A model generated the notes under the pieces. That model did no database searches and had not been told where the DNA came from. It saw only the letters and a list, made by a program, of their open reading frames with translations. This document shows positions 34,683-43,542 of a stretch of 64,000 nucleotides of DNA, in pieces (the stretch's first letter is position 1; every line of letters begins with the position of its first letter). A program made the translations under genes and the position numbers. The DNA is from Candidatus Scatomonas merdigallinarum (GTDB taxonomy: Bacteria; Bacillota; Clostridia; Lachnospirales; Lachnospiraceae): positions 1-64,000 of the forward strand of contig DVKB01000003.1 of NCBI GenBank assembly GCA_018716305.1, in the 5' to 3' direction.

Positions 34683-37600
34683 ATGAAAAGTGCGCTGAAA
34701 AAAGATTTTTTCCGGGAAATCCGGAGAAATTCAGGAAGATTTATTTCTATATTTTTTATAGTTCTTCTGGGAGCGGCCTTTTACTCCGGAATCCGTTCCG
34801 CGAATTATGATATGAAGTACTCCGCGGACCGTTATTATGACGAGTCTGCCCTGATGGATTTCCGGGTGCTGGGCACTCTGGGACTGACCGAGGCGGATCT
34901 GGAGGATATGCGTCAGGTGGAAGGCGTGGAGCGTGTGACCGGGGGATATACCCAGGAAGTGCTGTGCGACACCGGGGATACAGAAAGCGTTCTGAAACTC
35001 ATTGCCCTGACGGAGGATGTAAACCGGGTGAACCTGGAGGAGGGGCGCCTGCCGGAAGCAGCGGATGAATGTGTGGTGGATGTGCTGGCCTCCACGGAAC
35101 TGGGGTTTGAGATCGGGGATCAGATCACGGTCCGCTCCGGCACGGAGGATTCCCTGGAGGATGCCCTGAATTATGATACATACACCATTGTCGGGCGGGG
35201 CACCCTGCCCTATTATATGGAGCTGACCCGGGACAGCAGCGCCATTGGCGACGGCAACATGGACGCTTTTGTGCTGGTGAAGCCGGAGGCCTTTTCTCTG
35301 GATATCTACACGGAAGCCTATGTGCAGGTGCAGGGAGCGGAGGCCGCGTTCAGCTACAGTGATGAGTATGACGATCTGACAGAGCCTGTAAAGGAGCGGC
35401 TGGAAGAGATCGCGGACGCGGCCTGCCAGCGGAGATATGAGGAGATCCGCTCTGACGCGGAGGCTGAACTTTCCCATGCCAGAGAACAGGTGGAGGAGGG
35501 GGAGACTGAACTTTCCGACGCGGAGCGGGAGATTGCCGACGGATGGGAAGAACTGGCGGACGGAGAAGAAACTCTGAAGGAGAAACAGCAGGAGCTGGCG
35601 GACGGAGAGGGTGAACTGACAGACGGGGAAGCGGAGCTGGAAAGCGCCAGAGAGGAAATCGCCTATGGCGAGGCTCAGCTGGAAGAGGGAGAAGCAGTTC
35701 TGGTGCAGAGCGGAGCGGAGCTGGAAAATGCCCGGGCTCAGTATCAGGACGGTCTCGCGCAGTATGAGGCCGGCGAGGCAGCCTGGCAGGAACAGAAGGC
35801 CCAGTATGATGCCGGCGCGGCGGCTTATGAGGAAAACCGGGCCGGATATGAGGCGGGTCTGGCGGCTTACCAGGAGAAAAAGGCCCAGTATGACGCCGGC
35901 GCGGCGGCTTATCAGCAGGGAGAAGAAGAATACGCCCGGCAGGAGTCTGTGTTTCAGGCCGGATGGGACGCCTTTGTAAGTCAGGCCGGGATGGAGCCCC
36001 AGGCGGCGGTGGATCTGTTTGAACAGACAGATGCTCTGCGGCGGCAGCTGGAGGAACAGTTTGCCGCGGAGGGGGTTGATCCTTCCCAGTGGATGCAGGA
36101 TCCGGAATATCGGCAGATTGTGGAATCCTGCGCGGTTCTGCAGCCTGCGGCAGAGCAGGCCGGAGAACTTCTGGAAGGACAGGCGGCTCTGCAGGAGTCC
36201 CGCGGCACTCTGGATGCCGCCAAAGCCCAGCTGGAGGCAGCGAAACCGGAACTGGAGGCGGCAAAGGCGGAACTGGATGCCGCCGCGCCGGCGCTGGAGC
36301 AGGTAAAGGCGCAGCTGGATGCCGCCGCGCCGCAGCTGGAACAGGGCCGCGCGCAGCTGGATGCCAGCAAAGCGCAGCTGGATGCCGCGGCACAGCAGAT
36401 TGCCGATGGAGAAGCCGAGCTGGAAGCCGGCCGGCAGGAGATCGAGGCCAACCGAAGTCAGATTCAGGAGGCAAAGGCTCAGCTGGCTGAGGGCGAGGAA
36501 GAACTTGCGGATGCCAGAGCGCAGCTGGAGGACGGAAGAAAACAGCTGGAAGAGGGCTGGGAAGAACTGGAAGACAACCGGCAGAAGCTTCAGGAGGCGG
36601 AACAGGAATATGAGGATGCCCGGGAGGAAGCCCAGCCGGATCTGGCGGACGCCAGAGAGCAGATCGCCGATGGAGAGGAAGAACTGAATGACCTGGAAGT
36701 TCCGCAGTGGTATGTGCTGGGCAGGAGCGAGATCGCTTCCGCGGCCAGCTTCAGCCAGGACGCGGAGAGAATGAAGAATCTGGGCGAGGTGTTTCCGGTA
36801 CTCTTTTTCCTGGTGGCAGCGCTGGTGAGTCTGACCGCCATGACCCGGATGGTGGAGGAGCAGCGGATCCAGATCGGTACGCTGAAAGCCCTGGGATACA
36901 GCGACGGCGTGATCGCGATGAAATATTTCAGCTATGCCATGCTGGCCACCGTGACGGGAGCGGTTCTGGGAATTTGGATCGGCGAGAAGGCCCTGCCCTA
37001 TGTGATTATGGATGCCTATGGAATGATGTACATTGGCCTTCCGGCCTACTGCACTCCCATTAACTGGGATCAGGGAGCTATGGCTTTGGCAGCTTCCGCG
37101 GCCAGCACAGGCATCGCAACCCTGGCGGCCTGCTTCCACGAACTGAGGGCAAAGCCGGCGGAACTGATGCGGCCGGAAGCTCCGAAGAACGGCAAGCGGA
37201 TCTTGCTGGAGAGAATCCATTTTATCTGGAAGCATCTGTCTTTTAACAGAAAGTCAACCTTCCGGAATTTGTTCCGCTATAAAAAACGGTTTATTATGAC
37301 CATTATCGGTATCGGCGGCTGTATGGGACTGATGCTGGTGGGCTTTGGCCTGCAGGACTCCATCACCGCCATGGCAAAACGCCAGTATGTGGAGATTTTT
37401 ACCTATGATGCGGCGGTATCTCTGGATTCCAGCGCCACGAAAGAACAGAAGGCAGCTCTGGCGGATTACGCTGAAAGCTATCCGGGTATGGACGAGACCC
37501 TGAAACTCTCTATGGAAAACGCGGAACTGAAGAACGGGGACAACTCTATAGACGTTCAGATCTATGTCCCGGAGGATCCGGAGCAGGCAAAGGATTTCGT

Positions 37601-38378
37601 AACCCTGCAGGACCGGGTGTCTCAGGAAAAATATGATTATCCCCTTCAGGGAGCGGCTCTTTCGGAAAAAACCGCCAAGATGCTGAAAGTCTCCGTGGGA
37701 GATACAGTGGAAGCGGATCTGGACGGACGGACCGCGAAGATTCCCGTGGTGGAGATCGTGGAAAACTATGTGATGCACTATATGTTCCTCTCCCCGGCAC
37801 AGTATGAGGAATCCTTCGGGGAAGAACCGGATTACAATCAGCTGCAGCTGAACTATGAGGACACTTCTGCCGGCGTCCAGAGGCAGATGGGAAGCGATAT
37901 GATGAACCAGAGGGCCTGCGCGGGGATCACCTTTGTGACGGATCTGGAGCAGCAGATCCAGGATATGCTGCAGGCGCTGAATATCGTGATTTATGTGCTG
38001 ATTCTCTCGGCGGGGCTGCTGGCCTTTGTGGTTCTCTATAATCTGAATAATATCAATATTACAGAGCGAAGAAGAGAGATGGCGACCCTGAAAGTGCTGG
38101 GATTCTATGACTCTGAGGTGGCCATGTACGTCTACAGGGAGAACATTATTCTGACCATTATCGGCATCGGGGCAGGAGCCCTGATGGGGGCGTTTCTGCA
38201 TCGGTTTATTATCCAGACCGTGGAGGTGGATCTGATGATGTTCGGCAGGCAGATCAGCTTTTTCAGCTATCTTCTCAGCGGTCTGATCACCCTGATCTTT
38301 TCTGTGCTGGTGAATCTGGTCATGTACAGGAACCTGAAGAAAATCGACATGATCGAGTCCCTGAAGAGCGTGGAGTAA
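34683..38378 (+). CDS. FtsX-like permease with long periodic coiled coil
   Basis: The 1231-residue permease has an N-terminal helix and a MacB-type extracellular domain (about 40-220). A coiled coil of about 450 residues follows (about 250-670), rich in repeats of the form ELxDGxxELxDA and QLDAA. Then come two FtsX domains: three helices around 690-830 and three more at the C-terminus (about 1100-1220). Proteins of this type work with a MacB-like ATPase on envelope substrates, not as importers. The coiled coil may span the wall. No signal for regulation is seen beyond the operon promoter. Confidence 0.88.
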   Translation: MKSALKKDFFREIRRNSGRFISIFFIVLLGAAFYSGIRSANYDMKYSADRYYDESALMDFRVLGTLGLTEADLEDMRQVEGVERVTGGYTQEVLCDTGDTESVLKLIALTEDVNRVNLEEGRLPEAADECVVDVLASTELGFEIGDQITVRSGTEDSLEDALNYDTYTIVGRGTLPYYMELTRDSSAIGDGNMDAFVLVKPEAFSLDIYTEAYVQVQGAEAAFSYSDEYDDLTEPVKERLEEIADAACQRRYEEIRSDAEAELSHAREQVEEGETELSDAEREIADGWEELADGEETLKEKQQELADGEGELTDGEAELESAREEIAYGEAQLEEGEAVLVQSGAELENARAQYQDGLAQYEAGEAAWQEQKAQYDAGAAAYEENRAGYEAGLAAYQEKKAQYDAGAAAYQQGEEEYARQESVFQAGWDAFVSQAGMEPQAAVDLFEQTDALRRQLEEQFAAEGVDPSQWMQDPEYRQIVESCAVLQPAAEQAGELLEGQAALQESRGTLDAAKAQLEAAKPELEAAKAELDAAAPALEQVKAQLDAAAPQLEQGRAQLDASKAQLDAAAQQIADGEAELEAGRQEIEANRSQIQEAKAQLAEGEEELADARAQLEDGRKQLEEGWEELEDNRQKLQEAEQEYEDAREEAQPDLADAREQIADGEEELNDLEVPQWYVLGRSEIASAASFSQDAERMKNLGEVFPVLFFLVAALVSLTAMTRMVEEQRIQIGTLKALGYSDGVIAMKYFSYAMLATVTGAVLGIWIGEKALPYVIMDAYGMMYIGLPAYCTPINWDQGAMALAASAASTGIATLAACFHELRAKPAELMRPEAPKNGKRILLERIHFIWKHLSFNRKSTFRNLFRYKKRFIMTIIGIGGCMGLMLVGFGLQDSITAMAKRQYVEIFTYDAAVSLDSSATKEQKAALADYAESYPGMDETLKLSMENAELKNGDNSIDVQIYVPEDPEQAKDFVTLQDRVSQEKYDYPLQGAALSEKTAKMLKVSVGDTVEADLDGRTAKIPVVEIVENYVMHYMFLSPAQYEESFGEEPDYNQLQLNYEDTSAGVQRQMGSDMMNQRACAGITFVTDLEQQIQDMLQALNIVIYVLILSAGLLAFVVLYNLNNINITERRREMATLKVLGFYDSEVAMYVYRENIILTIIGIGAGALMGAFLHRFIIQTVEVDLMMFGRQISFFSYLLSGLITLIFSVLVNLVMYRNLKKIDMIESLKSVE
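35796..35911 (+). repeat. DNA repeat in the coiled-coil coding region
   Basis: A 32-base unit starting AAGGCCCAGTATGA occurs at 35796-35827 and 35880-35911, differing at one base. It encodes KAQYDAGAAAY twice. The wider 35740-36420 region has related shorter repeats, consistent with growth of the coiled coil by duplication. Confidence 0.75.
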
Positions 38379-38392
38379 AAGCGGCGGAAGGA

Positions 38393-38421
38393 TTGCAATT
38401 CAGCAGGTTCATTGGTATAAT
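38393..38421 (+). promoter_or_regulatory. Promoter of the hibernation factor gene
   Basis: TTGCAA (38393-38398), a 17-base spacer and a perfect TATAAT (38416-38421). It gives the gene at 38483 its own transcription, about 55 bases upstream of the start. Confidence 0.75.
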
Positions 38422-38482
38422 AAAGCTACTTACAGGCGGCGTCCATTGCCGCTGTAAAATCTATAGCAAAGGGGTTGATGTT

Positions 38483-39010
38483 ATGAATATCACCATCAGC
38501 GGTAAAAATATTGAGGTTACGGACGGCCTGAGAGCTGCTATTAATGACAAGCTCGGCAAGCTGGAGCGGTATTTCACACCGGAGACCGAGGTCATCGTAA
38601 CCCTCAGTGTAGAAAAAGAAAGACAGAAGATAGAAGTTACAATCCCTGTAAAAGGCAGCATCATCCGTTCGGAGCAGGTCAGCAATGACATGTATGTATC
38701 CATCGATCTGGTGGAGGAGGTTATTGAGCGACAGCTCCGCAAGTATAAAAATAAGATTGTGGACAAGCATCAGTCCGGAGGAAATTTCCAGAAGGCGTAC
38801 ATGGAGAACGACTATATGGAAAACGAGGACATTCAGATTATCCGGACAAAGAAATTCGATATCAAACCCATGTATCCGGAAGATGCCTGTGTGCAGATGG
38901 AGCTTCTGGGACATAACTTTTTTGTATTCTGCAATGCGGAGACAGACGAAGTCAACGTGGTATATAAGAGAAAGGGAAATACTTACGGTCTGATCGAGCC
39001 GGAGCACTGA
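38483..39010 (+). CDS. hpf: Ribosome hibernation-promoting factor, long form
   Basis: A 175-residue HPF/YfiA protein. The N-terminal domain (1-100) binds the 30S subunit; ISGKNIEVTDGLRAAINDKL is typical. The C-terminal domain (about 120-175, KKFDIKPMYPEDACVQMELLGHNFFVF) drives dimerisation and 100S formation. Start ATG 38483 has AAAGGGG eight bases upstream, and the promoter at 38393-38421 excludes a longer protein. A strong terminator follows. Confidence 0.95.
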   Translation: MNITISGKNIEVTDGLRAAINDKLGKLERYFTPETEVIVTLSVEKERQKIEVTIPVKGSIIRSEQVSNDMYVSIDLVEEVIERQLRKYKNKIVDKHQSGGNFQKAYMENDYMENEDIQIIRTKKFDIKPMYPEDACVQMELLGHNFFVFCNAETDEVNVVYKRKGNTYGLIEPEH

Positions 39011-39030
39011 ATACAGCGGCGGAAAAATCG

Positions 39031-39059
39031 GGGCCTCCCATACAGGGAGGCCCTTTTTG
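39031..39059 (+). terminator. Rho-independent terminator of hpf
   Basis: GGGCCTCCC (39031-39039), a 5-base loop, GGGAGGCCC (39045-39053) and a T-run (39054-39058). It may also serve the convergent gene that ends at 39079. Confidence 0.9.
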
Positions 39060-39078
39060 TGATGGCGGTGAACTAAGG

Positions 39079-40971
39079 TCAGCTCTTCAGCAGATAGGGT
39101 TCCTTCTGGCGCAGATAAACCTCTAGAGAAGTCCGGCTGATCAGAGAGGGGATAACACCGATCCGGGAGACGCTGAAGCCGGCAGCGTAGGTGGCAATCC
39201 GAGCCGCTGAGACCAGGTCATATCCGTATTGGAGGTAGGCGGCCAGAGCGCTCATAAACGCGTCGCAGGCGCCGGTGCTGTCCACAGCGGGAAAATCCGC
39301 CGCGGGTATCCGGCAGGAAATAGAAGAATCCTTTATGTAACAGCCCTTTTCTCCGAGAGTAATGATCATATGGCCTACGCCCCGGTCCAGAAAATAGTCC
39401 GCCATTTGCTCCAGCGATCCTTTTTGCGGACACAGTTCCGCGAGCTCATTTTTGTTGGGGACCAGAATATCAATGTACGGAAGCAGGGCGGCATCCAGAC
39501 TGCCGCAGGCCGCGGGTTTCAAAAGGGTAGTAATCCCGTGCTTTTTTGCCAGCTCCAGGCCGGCCCTGACCGCGGCCATGGGGATTTCTGTCTGGATCAG
39601 GCAGAAGGAAGCGTCTTCAAATAACCGGGCATTGTCCAGAATATCCTTTCCTGTCATTGACTGGTTGGCGCCGGACATGATGGAGATCATGGATTCCCCG
39701 TCCGGCTGGATAAAGATATATCCCTGGCCCGTGGGATAATCGGGACAGCGGAATACGCCGGAATCAATGATGTCATGAGCCCTCAGGACAGAAAAAACTG
39801 TGTCGGAGGGGATATCGTCTCCAGTGTGGCCGATAAGCGCCGCTTTTTGTCCCAGCTTGGCAATCCCCACTGCCTGATTCATGCCTTTTCCGCCTACACT
39901 GACGGATGAAAGGGAAGAACTTACTGTTTTTCCGGATCTGGGAAGGGAAGAGACATTGAAATAATTATCAATATTGATGCTTCCTATCACCAGAATTTTT
40001 TTCGACTGTTCGCCGGCCGGAGGAGCGATAGAGCCTTTTGAGGTAAGTTCCGGGGAAAATGTGAAAGCCCGGACAGGCTTCGGGCTGTCTTCGATCAGAT
40101 GAATGATCTCTTCTCCCAGATAGCAGCCGAAAGCTTCATGGGGAACCGGCAGAGCGGAAAGACCGGCGTGTCCCGACAGGAGACGCAGATCATCCAGCAG
40201 GGTGATCACAGAAAAGTCCCGGGGGATACCGCAGTGCAGGGATGAAAGTTTCGCGCAGAGCTTCAGCGCCGTATCCGCATCGGAACAGATAGCGGAAGTA
40301 ACAGCGCGGCTGGTAATTTTTGAGAGGAGAGAATTCGTCACGGAAGGAAAAAGCAGATCGCAGTCCAGAGGGAGATTGTGTTCAAAGAGGCATGTTTTAT
40401 ATCCCTTTGTAAAATCAGCCAGTTCCCCCTGGGCAGGAGCCAGGCAGGCGATTTCTTTATGACCCAGTTCCAGGAGTTTTTCGGCGGCTTTGCATCCCAG
40501 GGCGTCATAGGGAATGCAGACGTTATCCCGGGAAAAACAGCCAAAGGTCAGACAGGGGATACCGGCTTCCTGGAGCAGATCGCTGCCCGGAAGTTCCCGG
40601 GATAAAGGTTCCCACAGCAGGCCGCTGACGCCACGGCTCAGCAGTGATTCGATGTGCCGGGCAGTTCCGTCAGGATTTTCCAGAGGATCCTGTCCGCAGA
40701 CAGTGACCAGATATCCCTGTTCCCCTGCAGCCTTTATAATGCCGGAGAGGGTTCCGTCCGATATACGGCTGCAGGAGGCCAGAACGCCGATGGTCATAGT
40801 CCGACTTCCGGAGCGTTTTACAGAAGCATAGGGAATATAATTATATTTTTTTGCAAGACTGAGGATCCTGTCCCGGGTAGCGGGGCTGATGCTTTCGTCT
40901 TTGTGATTCATGATTTTTGAAACGGTGGATATAGAAACGTTGGCTAATTTTGCGAACTCTTTGATATTCAT
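39079..40971 (-). CDS. LacI-type regulator fused to a ribokinase-family (PfkB) kinase
   Basis: This 630-residue protein joins two complete-looking modules. Residues 1-50 are a LacI helix-turn-helix (IKEFAKLANVSISTVSKIMNH). Residues about 58-310 are a LacI/periplasmic-binding-like sensor domain. Residues about 325-625 are a PfkB kinase: ILVIGSINIDNYFNV at its start, GGKGMNQAVGIAKLG for substrate binding, and VDSTGACDAFMSALAAYL with the catalytic Asp. The usual GAGD reads GACD. No stop or frameshift lies between them. The protein could phosphorylate a sugar and control genes according to it. It is divergent from the sugar ABC operon at 41409, its probable target. Confidence 0.85.
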   Translation of the reverse strand: MNIKEFAKLANVSISTVSKIMNHKDESISPATRDRILSLAKKYNYIPYASVKRSGSRTMTIGVLASCSRISDGTLSGIIKAAGEQGYLVTVCGQDPLENPDGTARHIESLLSRGVSGLLWEPLSRELPGSDLLQEAGIPCLTFGCFSRDNVCIPYDALGCKAAEKLLELGHKEIACLAPAQGELADFTKGYKTCLFEHNLPLDCDLLFPSVTNSLLSKITSRAVTSAICSDADTALKLCAKLSSLHCGIPRDFSVITLLDDLRLLSGHAGLSALPVPHEAFGCYLGEEIIHLIEDSPKPVRAFTFSPELTSKGSIAPPAGEQSKKILVIGSINIDNYFNVSSLPRSGKTVSSSLSSVSVGGKGMNQAVGIAKLGQKAALIGHTGDDIPSDTVFSVLRAHDIIDSGVFRCPDYPTGQGYIFIQPDGESMISIMSGANQSMTGKDILDNARLFEDASFCLIQTEIPMAAVRAGLELAKKHGITTLLKPAACGSLDAALLPYIDILVPNKNELAELCPQKGSLEQMADYFLDRGVGHMIITLGEKGCYIKDSSISCRIPAADFPAVDSTGACDAFMSALAAYLQYGYDLVSAARIATYAAGFSVSRIGVIPSLISRTSLEVYLRQKEPYLLKS

Positions 40972-41049
40972 AGGTTTTCTCCTCTGCTGCGCCGCGGCTG
41001 AGAAAAGGGCAAGAGGGCCCTCCTGGTTTCCGGCGGCACTGTGGTATTT

Positions 41050-41077
41050 ATTTTACTACTTCTGCAAAGGCTTGAAA
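41050..41077 (-). promoter_or_regulatory. Possible promoter of the LacI-PfkB fusion gene
   Basis: On the minus strand TTTCAA (41077-41072), a 16-base spacer and TAAAAT (41055-41050). A 10-base palindrome GAGGGCCCTC (41013-41022) lies downstream and could be an operator. Confidence 0.35.
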
Positions 41078-41156
41078 AGATGAAGTTTATAGTTGTTTGA
41101 GAAATTGAATCAGATCTGTGAAAATTATAATAATTTAAAAAAAATAAAAAAAGCTA

Positions 41157-41185
41157 TTGACTTATCTTGCTGATAATAGTATTTT
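41157..41185 (+). promoter_or_regulatory. Possible upstream promoter of the sugar operon
   Basis: TTGACT (41157-41162), a 17-base spacer and TATTTT (41180-41185) in a very AT-rich stretch. The next feature downstream is a small hairpin at 41243-41265 (AAAGGAG, 7-base loop, CTCCTTT, T-run) that could stop these transcripts early. Confidence 0.35.
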
Positions 41186-41279
41186 AGAAACAGGAAAATT
41201 ATTTAGGAAAATCTTTTCCCTAACAGAATCGTCAGCCAGCTCAAAGGAGAGAGAGACTCCTTTTTAAATGGTCACGAAA

Positions 41280-41293
41280 GGGGAACGTTCCCC
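41280..41293. promoter_or_regulatory. Candidate LacI-family operator (perfect palindrome)
   Basis: GGGGAACGTTCCCC is a perfect 14-base palindrome with a central CG, as in many LacI-family operators. It lies 23 bases upstream of the -35 at 41317 and between the two divergent LacI-type genes. Which regulator binds it cannot be told from sequence. Confidence 0.5.
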
Positions 41294-41316
41294 GTGATAA
41301 TTTACAAAGATATCCA

Positions 41317-41345
41317 TTGAAATTCCGACAAAACTAACATATAAT
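41317..41345 (+). promoter_or_regulatory. Main promoter of the sugar-conjugate operon
   Basis: TTGAAA (41317-41322), a 17-base spacer and a perfect TATAAT (41340-41345), followed by a leader of about 55 bases to the ATG at 41409. Confidence 0.7.
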
Positions 41346-41408
41346 GGACAAATAAGCGGTATACAAAAGATAAAATCGGAATGATAATGAGAAAAAGGAG
41401 CGAAAAAT

Positions 41409-42401
41409 ATGGCGACTATAATGGAAATTGCTAAAAGAGCAGGCGTTTCAAAGACTACAGTGTCCAGGTACATAAACGGGGAAGCCAGAGGACATATTTC
41501 TCCGGATACCCAGAAAAGGATTCAAAAAGCCATTGATGATCTGGATTACCGCCCCAATGACGTGGCCCGCAGTCTGAAACGGAAGACGACGGATGTGGTG
41601 GGAGTGATTGTAAATGATATTTCCAATATCTTTTTTCTGCCCATGCTGAAGGGGATTGAGGAGGTACTGCAGAAAGCAGGATATCAGATGATGATCTGCA
41701 ATTCCAATATGAGCACGGAGCAGGAAACGGAACTGGTCCGGATGCTGCTGCAGAAGCAGATCAGCGGTCTGATCATTATCGGCATGAATATGGATGTGAC
41801 TCATATTGCGGATATGAATGTAAATGTGCCAGTGGTGCTGTTTGAGCGCTCTGCCGACGGAACTCCATACGACAGTGTCATGATCGATGATGAACTGGGA
41901 GTGCGGATGGCAGTGGAACATCTTCTGGAAAGCGGCCGGCGCAGAATTGCCCACATTGCAGGAAGCGCTAAATCGGAAATATCCAGAAAAAGATCGGAGA
42001 TTTTTTTGAAAGTGATGCGGGAGCACGGAAGGATTCCGGAAGATCAGTACCTTGTGCAGGGGGATTACAGCATGGAACAGGCCTACCAGGCTATGGCAGG
42101 GCTCTGCAGGCTTCCCAGCCCGCCGGACGCAGTATTTTGTTCCAATGATCTGATGGCGGTTGGCGCTATGAAATATCTGCTGGAACATAGCTGCAGGATA
42201 CCGGAACAGATGGCTATCGTGGGATACGATGATATCGATGCGGCTTCGCTGGTGACGCCGGCGCTGACCACTGTCCGGCAGCCGGTTCTGGAACTGGCCC
42301 AGAAGGGAGCAGAGATGCTTTTGAAAAGGATCGGGAAAAAGGGAGGTCCGGGAAAGCATCTGGTGTTGAAGCCGGAACTGATCATACGAAAAACAACGTA
42401 A
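41409..42401 (+). CDS. LacI-family transcriptional regulator (RbsR-like)
   Basis: A 330-residue repressor. The helix-turn-helix (MEIAKRAGVSKTTVSRYING) and hinge (YRPNDVARSLK) are at 1-60, and a sugar-binding sensor domain (about 65-330) follows, with typical VGVIVNDISNIFF and VGYDDIDAASLVTP segments. It most likely controls the operon that it leads, with a sugar or phosphorylated sugar as effector. The start follows AAAAAGGAG. The M28 peptidase gene starts 14 bases after its stop. Confidence 0.92.
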   Translation: MATIMEIAKRAGVSKTTVSRYINGEARGHISPDTQKRIQKAIDDLDYRPNDVARSLKRKTTDVVGVIVNDISNIFFLPMLKGIEEVLQKAGYQMMICNSNMSTEQETELVRMLLQKQISGLIIIGMNMDVTHIADMNVNVPVVLFERSADGTPYDSVMIDDELGVRMAVEHLLESGRRRIAHIAGSAKSEISRKRSEIFLKVMREHGRIPEDQYLVQGDYSMEQAYQAMAGLCRLPSPPDAVFCSNDLMAVGAMKYLLEHSCRIPEQMAIVGYDDIDAASLVTPALTTVRQPVLELAQKGAEMLLKRIGKKGGPGKHLVLKPELIIRKTT

Positions 42402-42415
42402 GGGAGGAAAGGGCA

Positions 42416-43528
42416 TTGCAGTACGATTTGGATTCGGAGCTGGTGAAAAGCTGGAAGCGGATCATTGATTACGGGCCGAGACCTTTCGGCTCGGAGAATC
42501 TGCGCAGATGCAGCGAGTATCTGGCAGAAGAACTGAAAAAAACAGCGGACAGAGCGTATGTGGATACAGACCCGGCGGAAGCCTGGGAGATAACCGGATG
42601 GAAGCTGGAACAGGCGGAGCCGATCCGGCGTGAAATCAAGTCCTATGTGTTTCTGAACAGCGGCGCCAGCGAAGGGTTCCGGGGTACCGTAAAATACGCC
42701 GGAAAAAACAGAATCTGGAACATGTATGTCTGGGACCGCTATATGGTTCTGGATGAAGAGGGCAGGATCTGCGCCTACGTGACTGTCAGAGGAGGAGAAG
42801 AGGCGATTCCTCAGATGCTGTTCCAGGGCAAAAGCCGGATTCCGCATTTTCTGGTGGGAGAAGAGGAAAGAAATTTTCTGGAGGAAGCCTGCCGGACAGG
42901 AGCAGTTCTGGAAGGCTACGCGGCCGCCCGCTGGATACCGGGAGCCCAGTGCAGAAATGTTGTGGGGCATCTGGGCCAGGGGAGCCGCAAGGTTGTGATC
43001 TGCGGACATTATGACACAGTCTATGCCACCAAGGGTGCCTATGACAATTCGGCGGGGGCAGCGGTGGTGCTGGAACTGGGCAGACGGCTGAAAAAATACC
43101 GGCTTCATGCGGAAATCGAACTGCTTCTCACAGACGGGGAAGAATTTGACCTGGAAGGAGCCAGGAACCGGTACCGAAAATGCGCCGGACAGGAGATCAG
43201 TATGGTGCTGAATATCGATGGGGTAGGGCGCCAGAAAATCCTGGAAGTCTGGAGCGGGCCGGAACCTTTTGAGAGAAAAATCCGGAAAATTCTGGATCAA
43301 AGCCAGGAAGAATTCGAGGCGGTTTACATTTGTCCGCCGCCGCCGGGAAGCGATCACGCGCCGTATTATGACGGGGGGATACCGGTGTGCATGCTGACCT
43401 TCAACGACCAGGGGATCCTGCACTCGCCGGAAGATGATTACCGGGAGAGTCTTATTGAGAACATGGAAGTTATGACCAGACTGTCACTGAACCTGCTGGA
43501 ACAGTTAAAAGTGATAGAAAAAATTTAA
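42416..43528 (+). CDS. M28-family metallopeptidase, cytoplasmic
   Basis: A 370-residue zinc aminopeptidase-like protein without a signal peptide. Its zinc ligands appear as ICGHYDTV (His, Asp), GAYDNSAGAA (Asp), TDGEEFDLEG (Glu pair), NIDGVG (Asp) and GSDHAPYYDGG (His). Substrates of M28 enzymes include small peptides and acylated amino acids. The start is TTG 42416 with GGGAGGAAAGG upstream. Lying between the regulator and the binding protein, it probably cleaves the imported compound inside the cell. Confidence 0.85.
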   Translation: MQYDLDSELVKSWKRIIDYGPRPFGSENLRRCSEYLAEELKKTADRAYVDTDPAEAWEITGWKLEQAEPIRREIKSYVFLNSGASEGFRGTVKYAGKNRIWNMYVWDRYMVLDEEGRICAYVTVRGGEEAIPQMLFQGKSRIPHFLVGEEERNFLEEACRTGAVLEGYAAARWIPGAQCRNVVGHLGQGSRKVVICGHYDTVYATKGAYDNSAGAAVVLELGRRLKKYRLHAEIELLLTDGEEFDLEGARNRYRKCAGQEISMVLNIDGVGRQKILEVWSGPEPFERKIRKILDQSQEEFEAVYICPPPPGSDHAPYYDGGIPVCMLTFNDQGILHSPEDDYRESLIENMEVMTRLSLNLLEQLKVIEKI

Positions 43529-43542
43529 GGAGGCAGATGAAA

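Noticed and set aside
34731-37235. Long minus-strand open frame (834 codons) opposite the FtsX-like permease
   Set aside because: It mirrors the periodic coiled coil and shows only leucine/arginine-rich repeats. The permease and its ATPase are clear.
38393-38482. Longer N-terminus for the hibernation factor
   Set aside because: The -35 and -10 boxes of its promoter lie inside this stretch.
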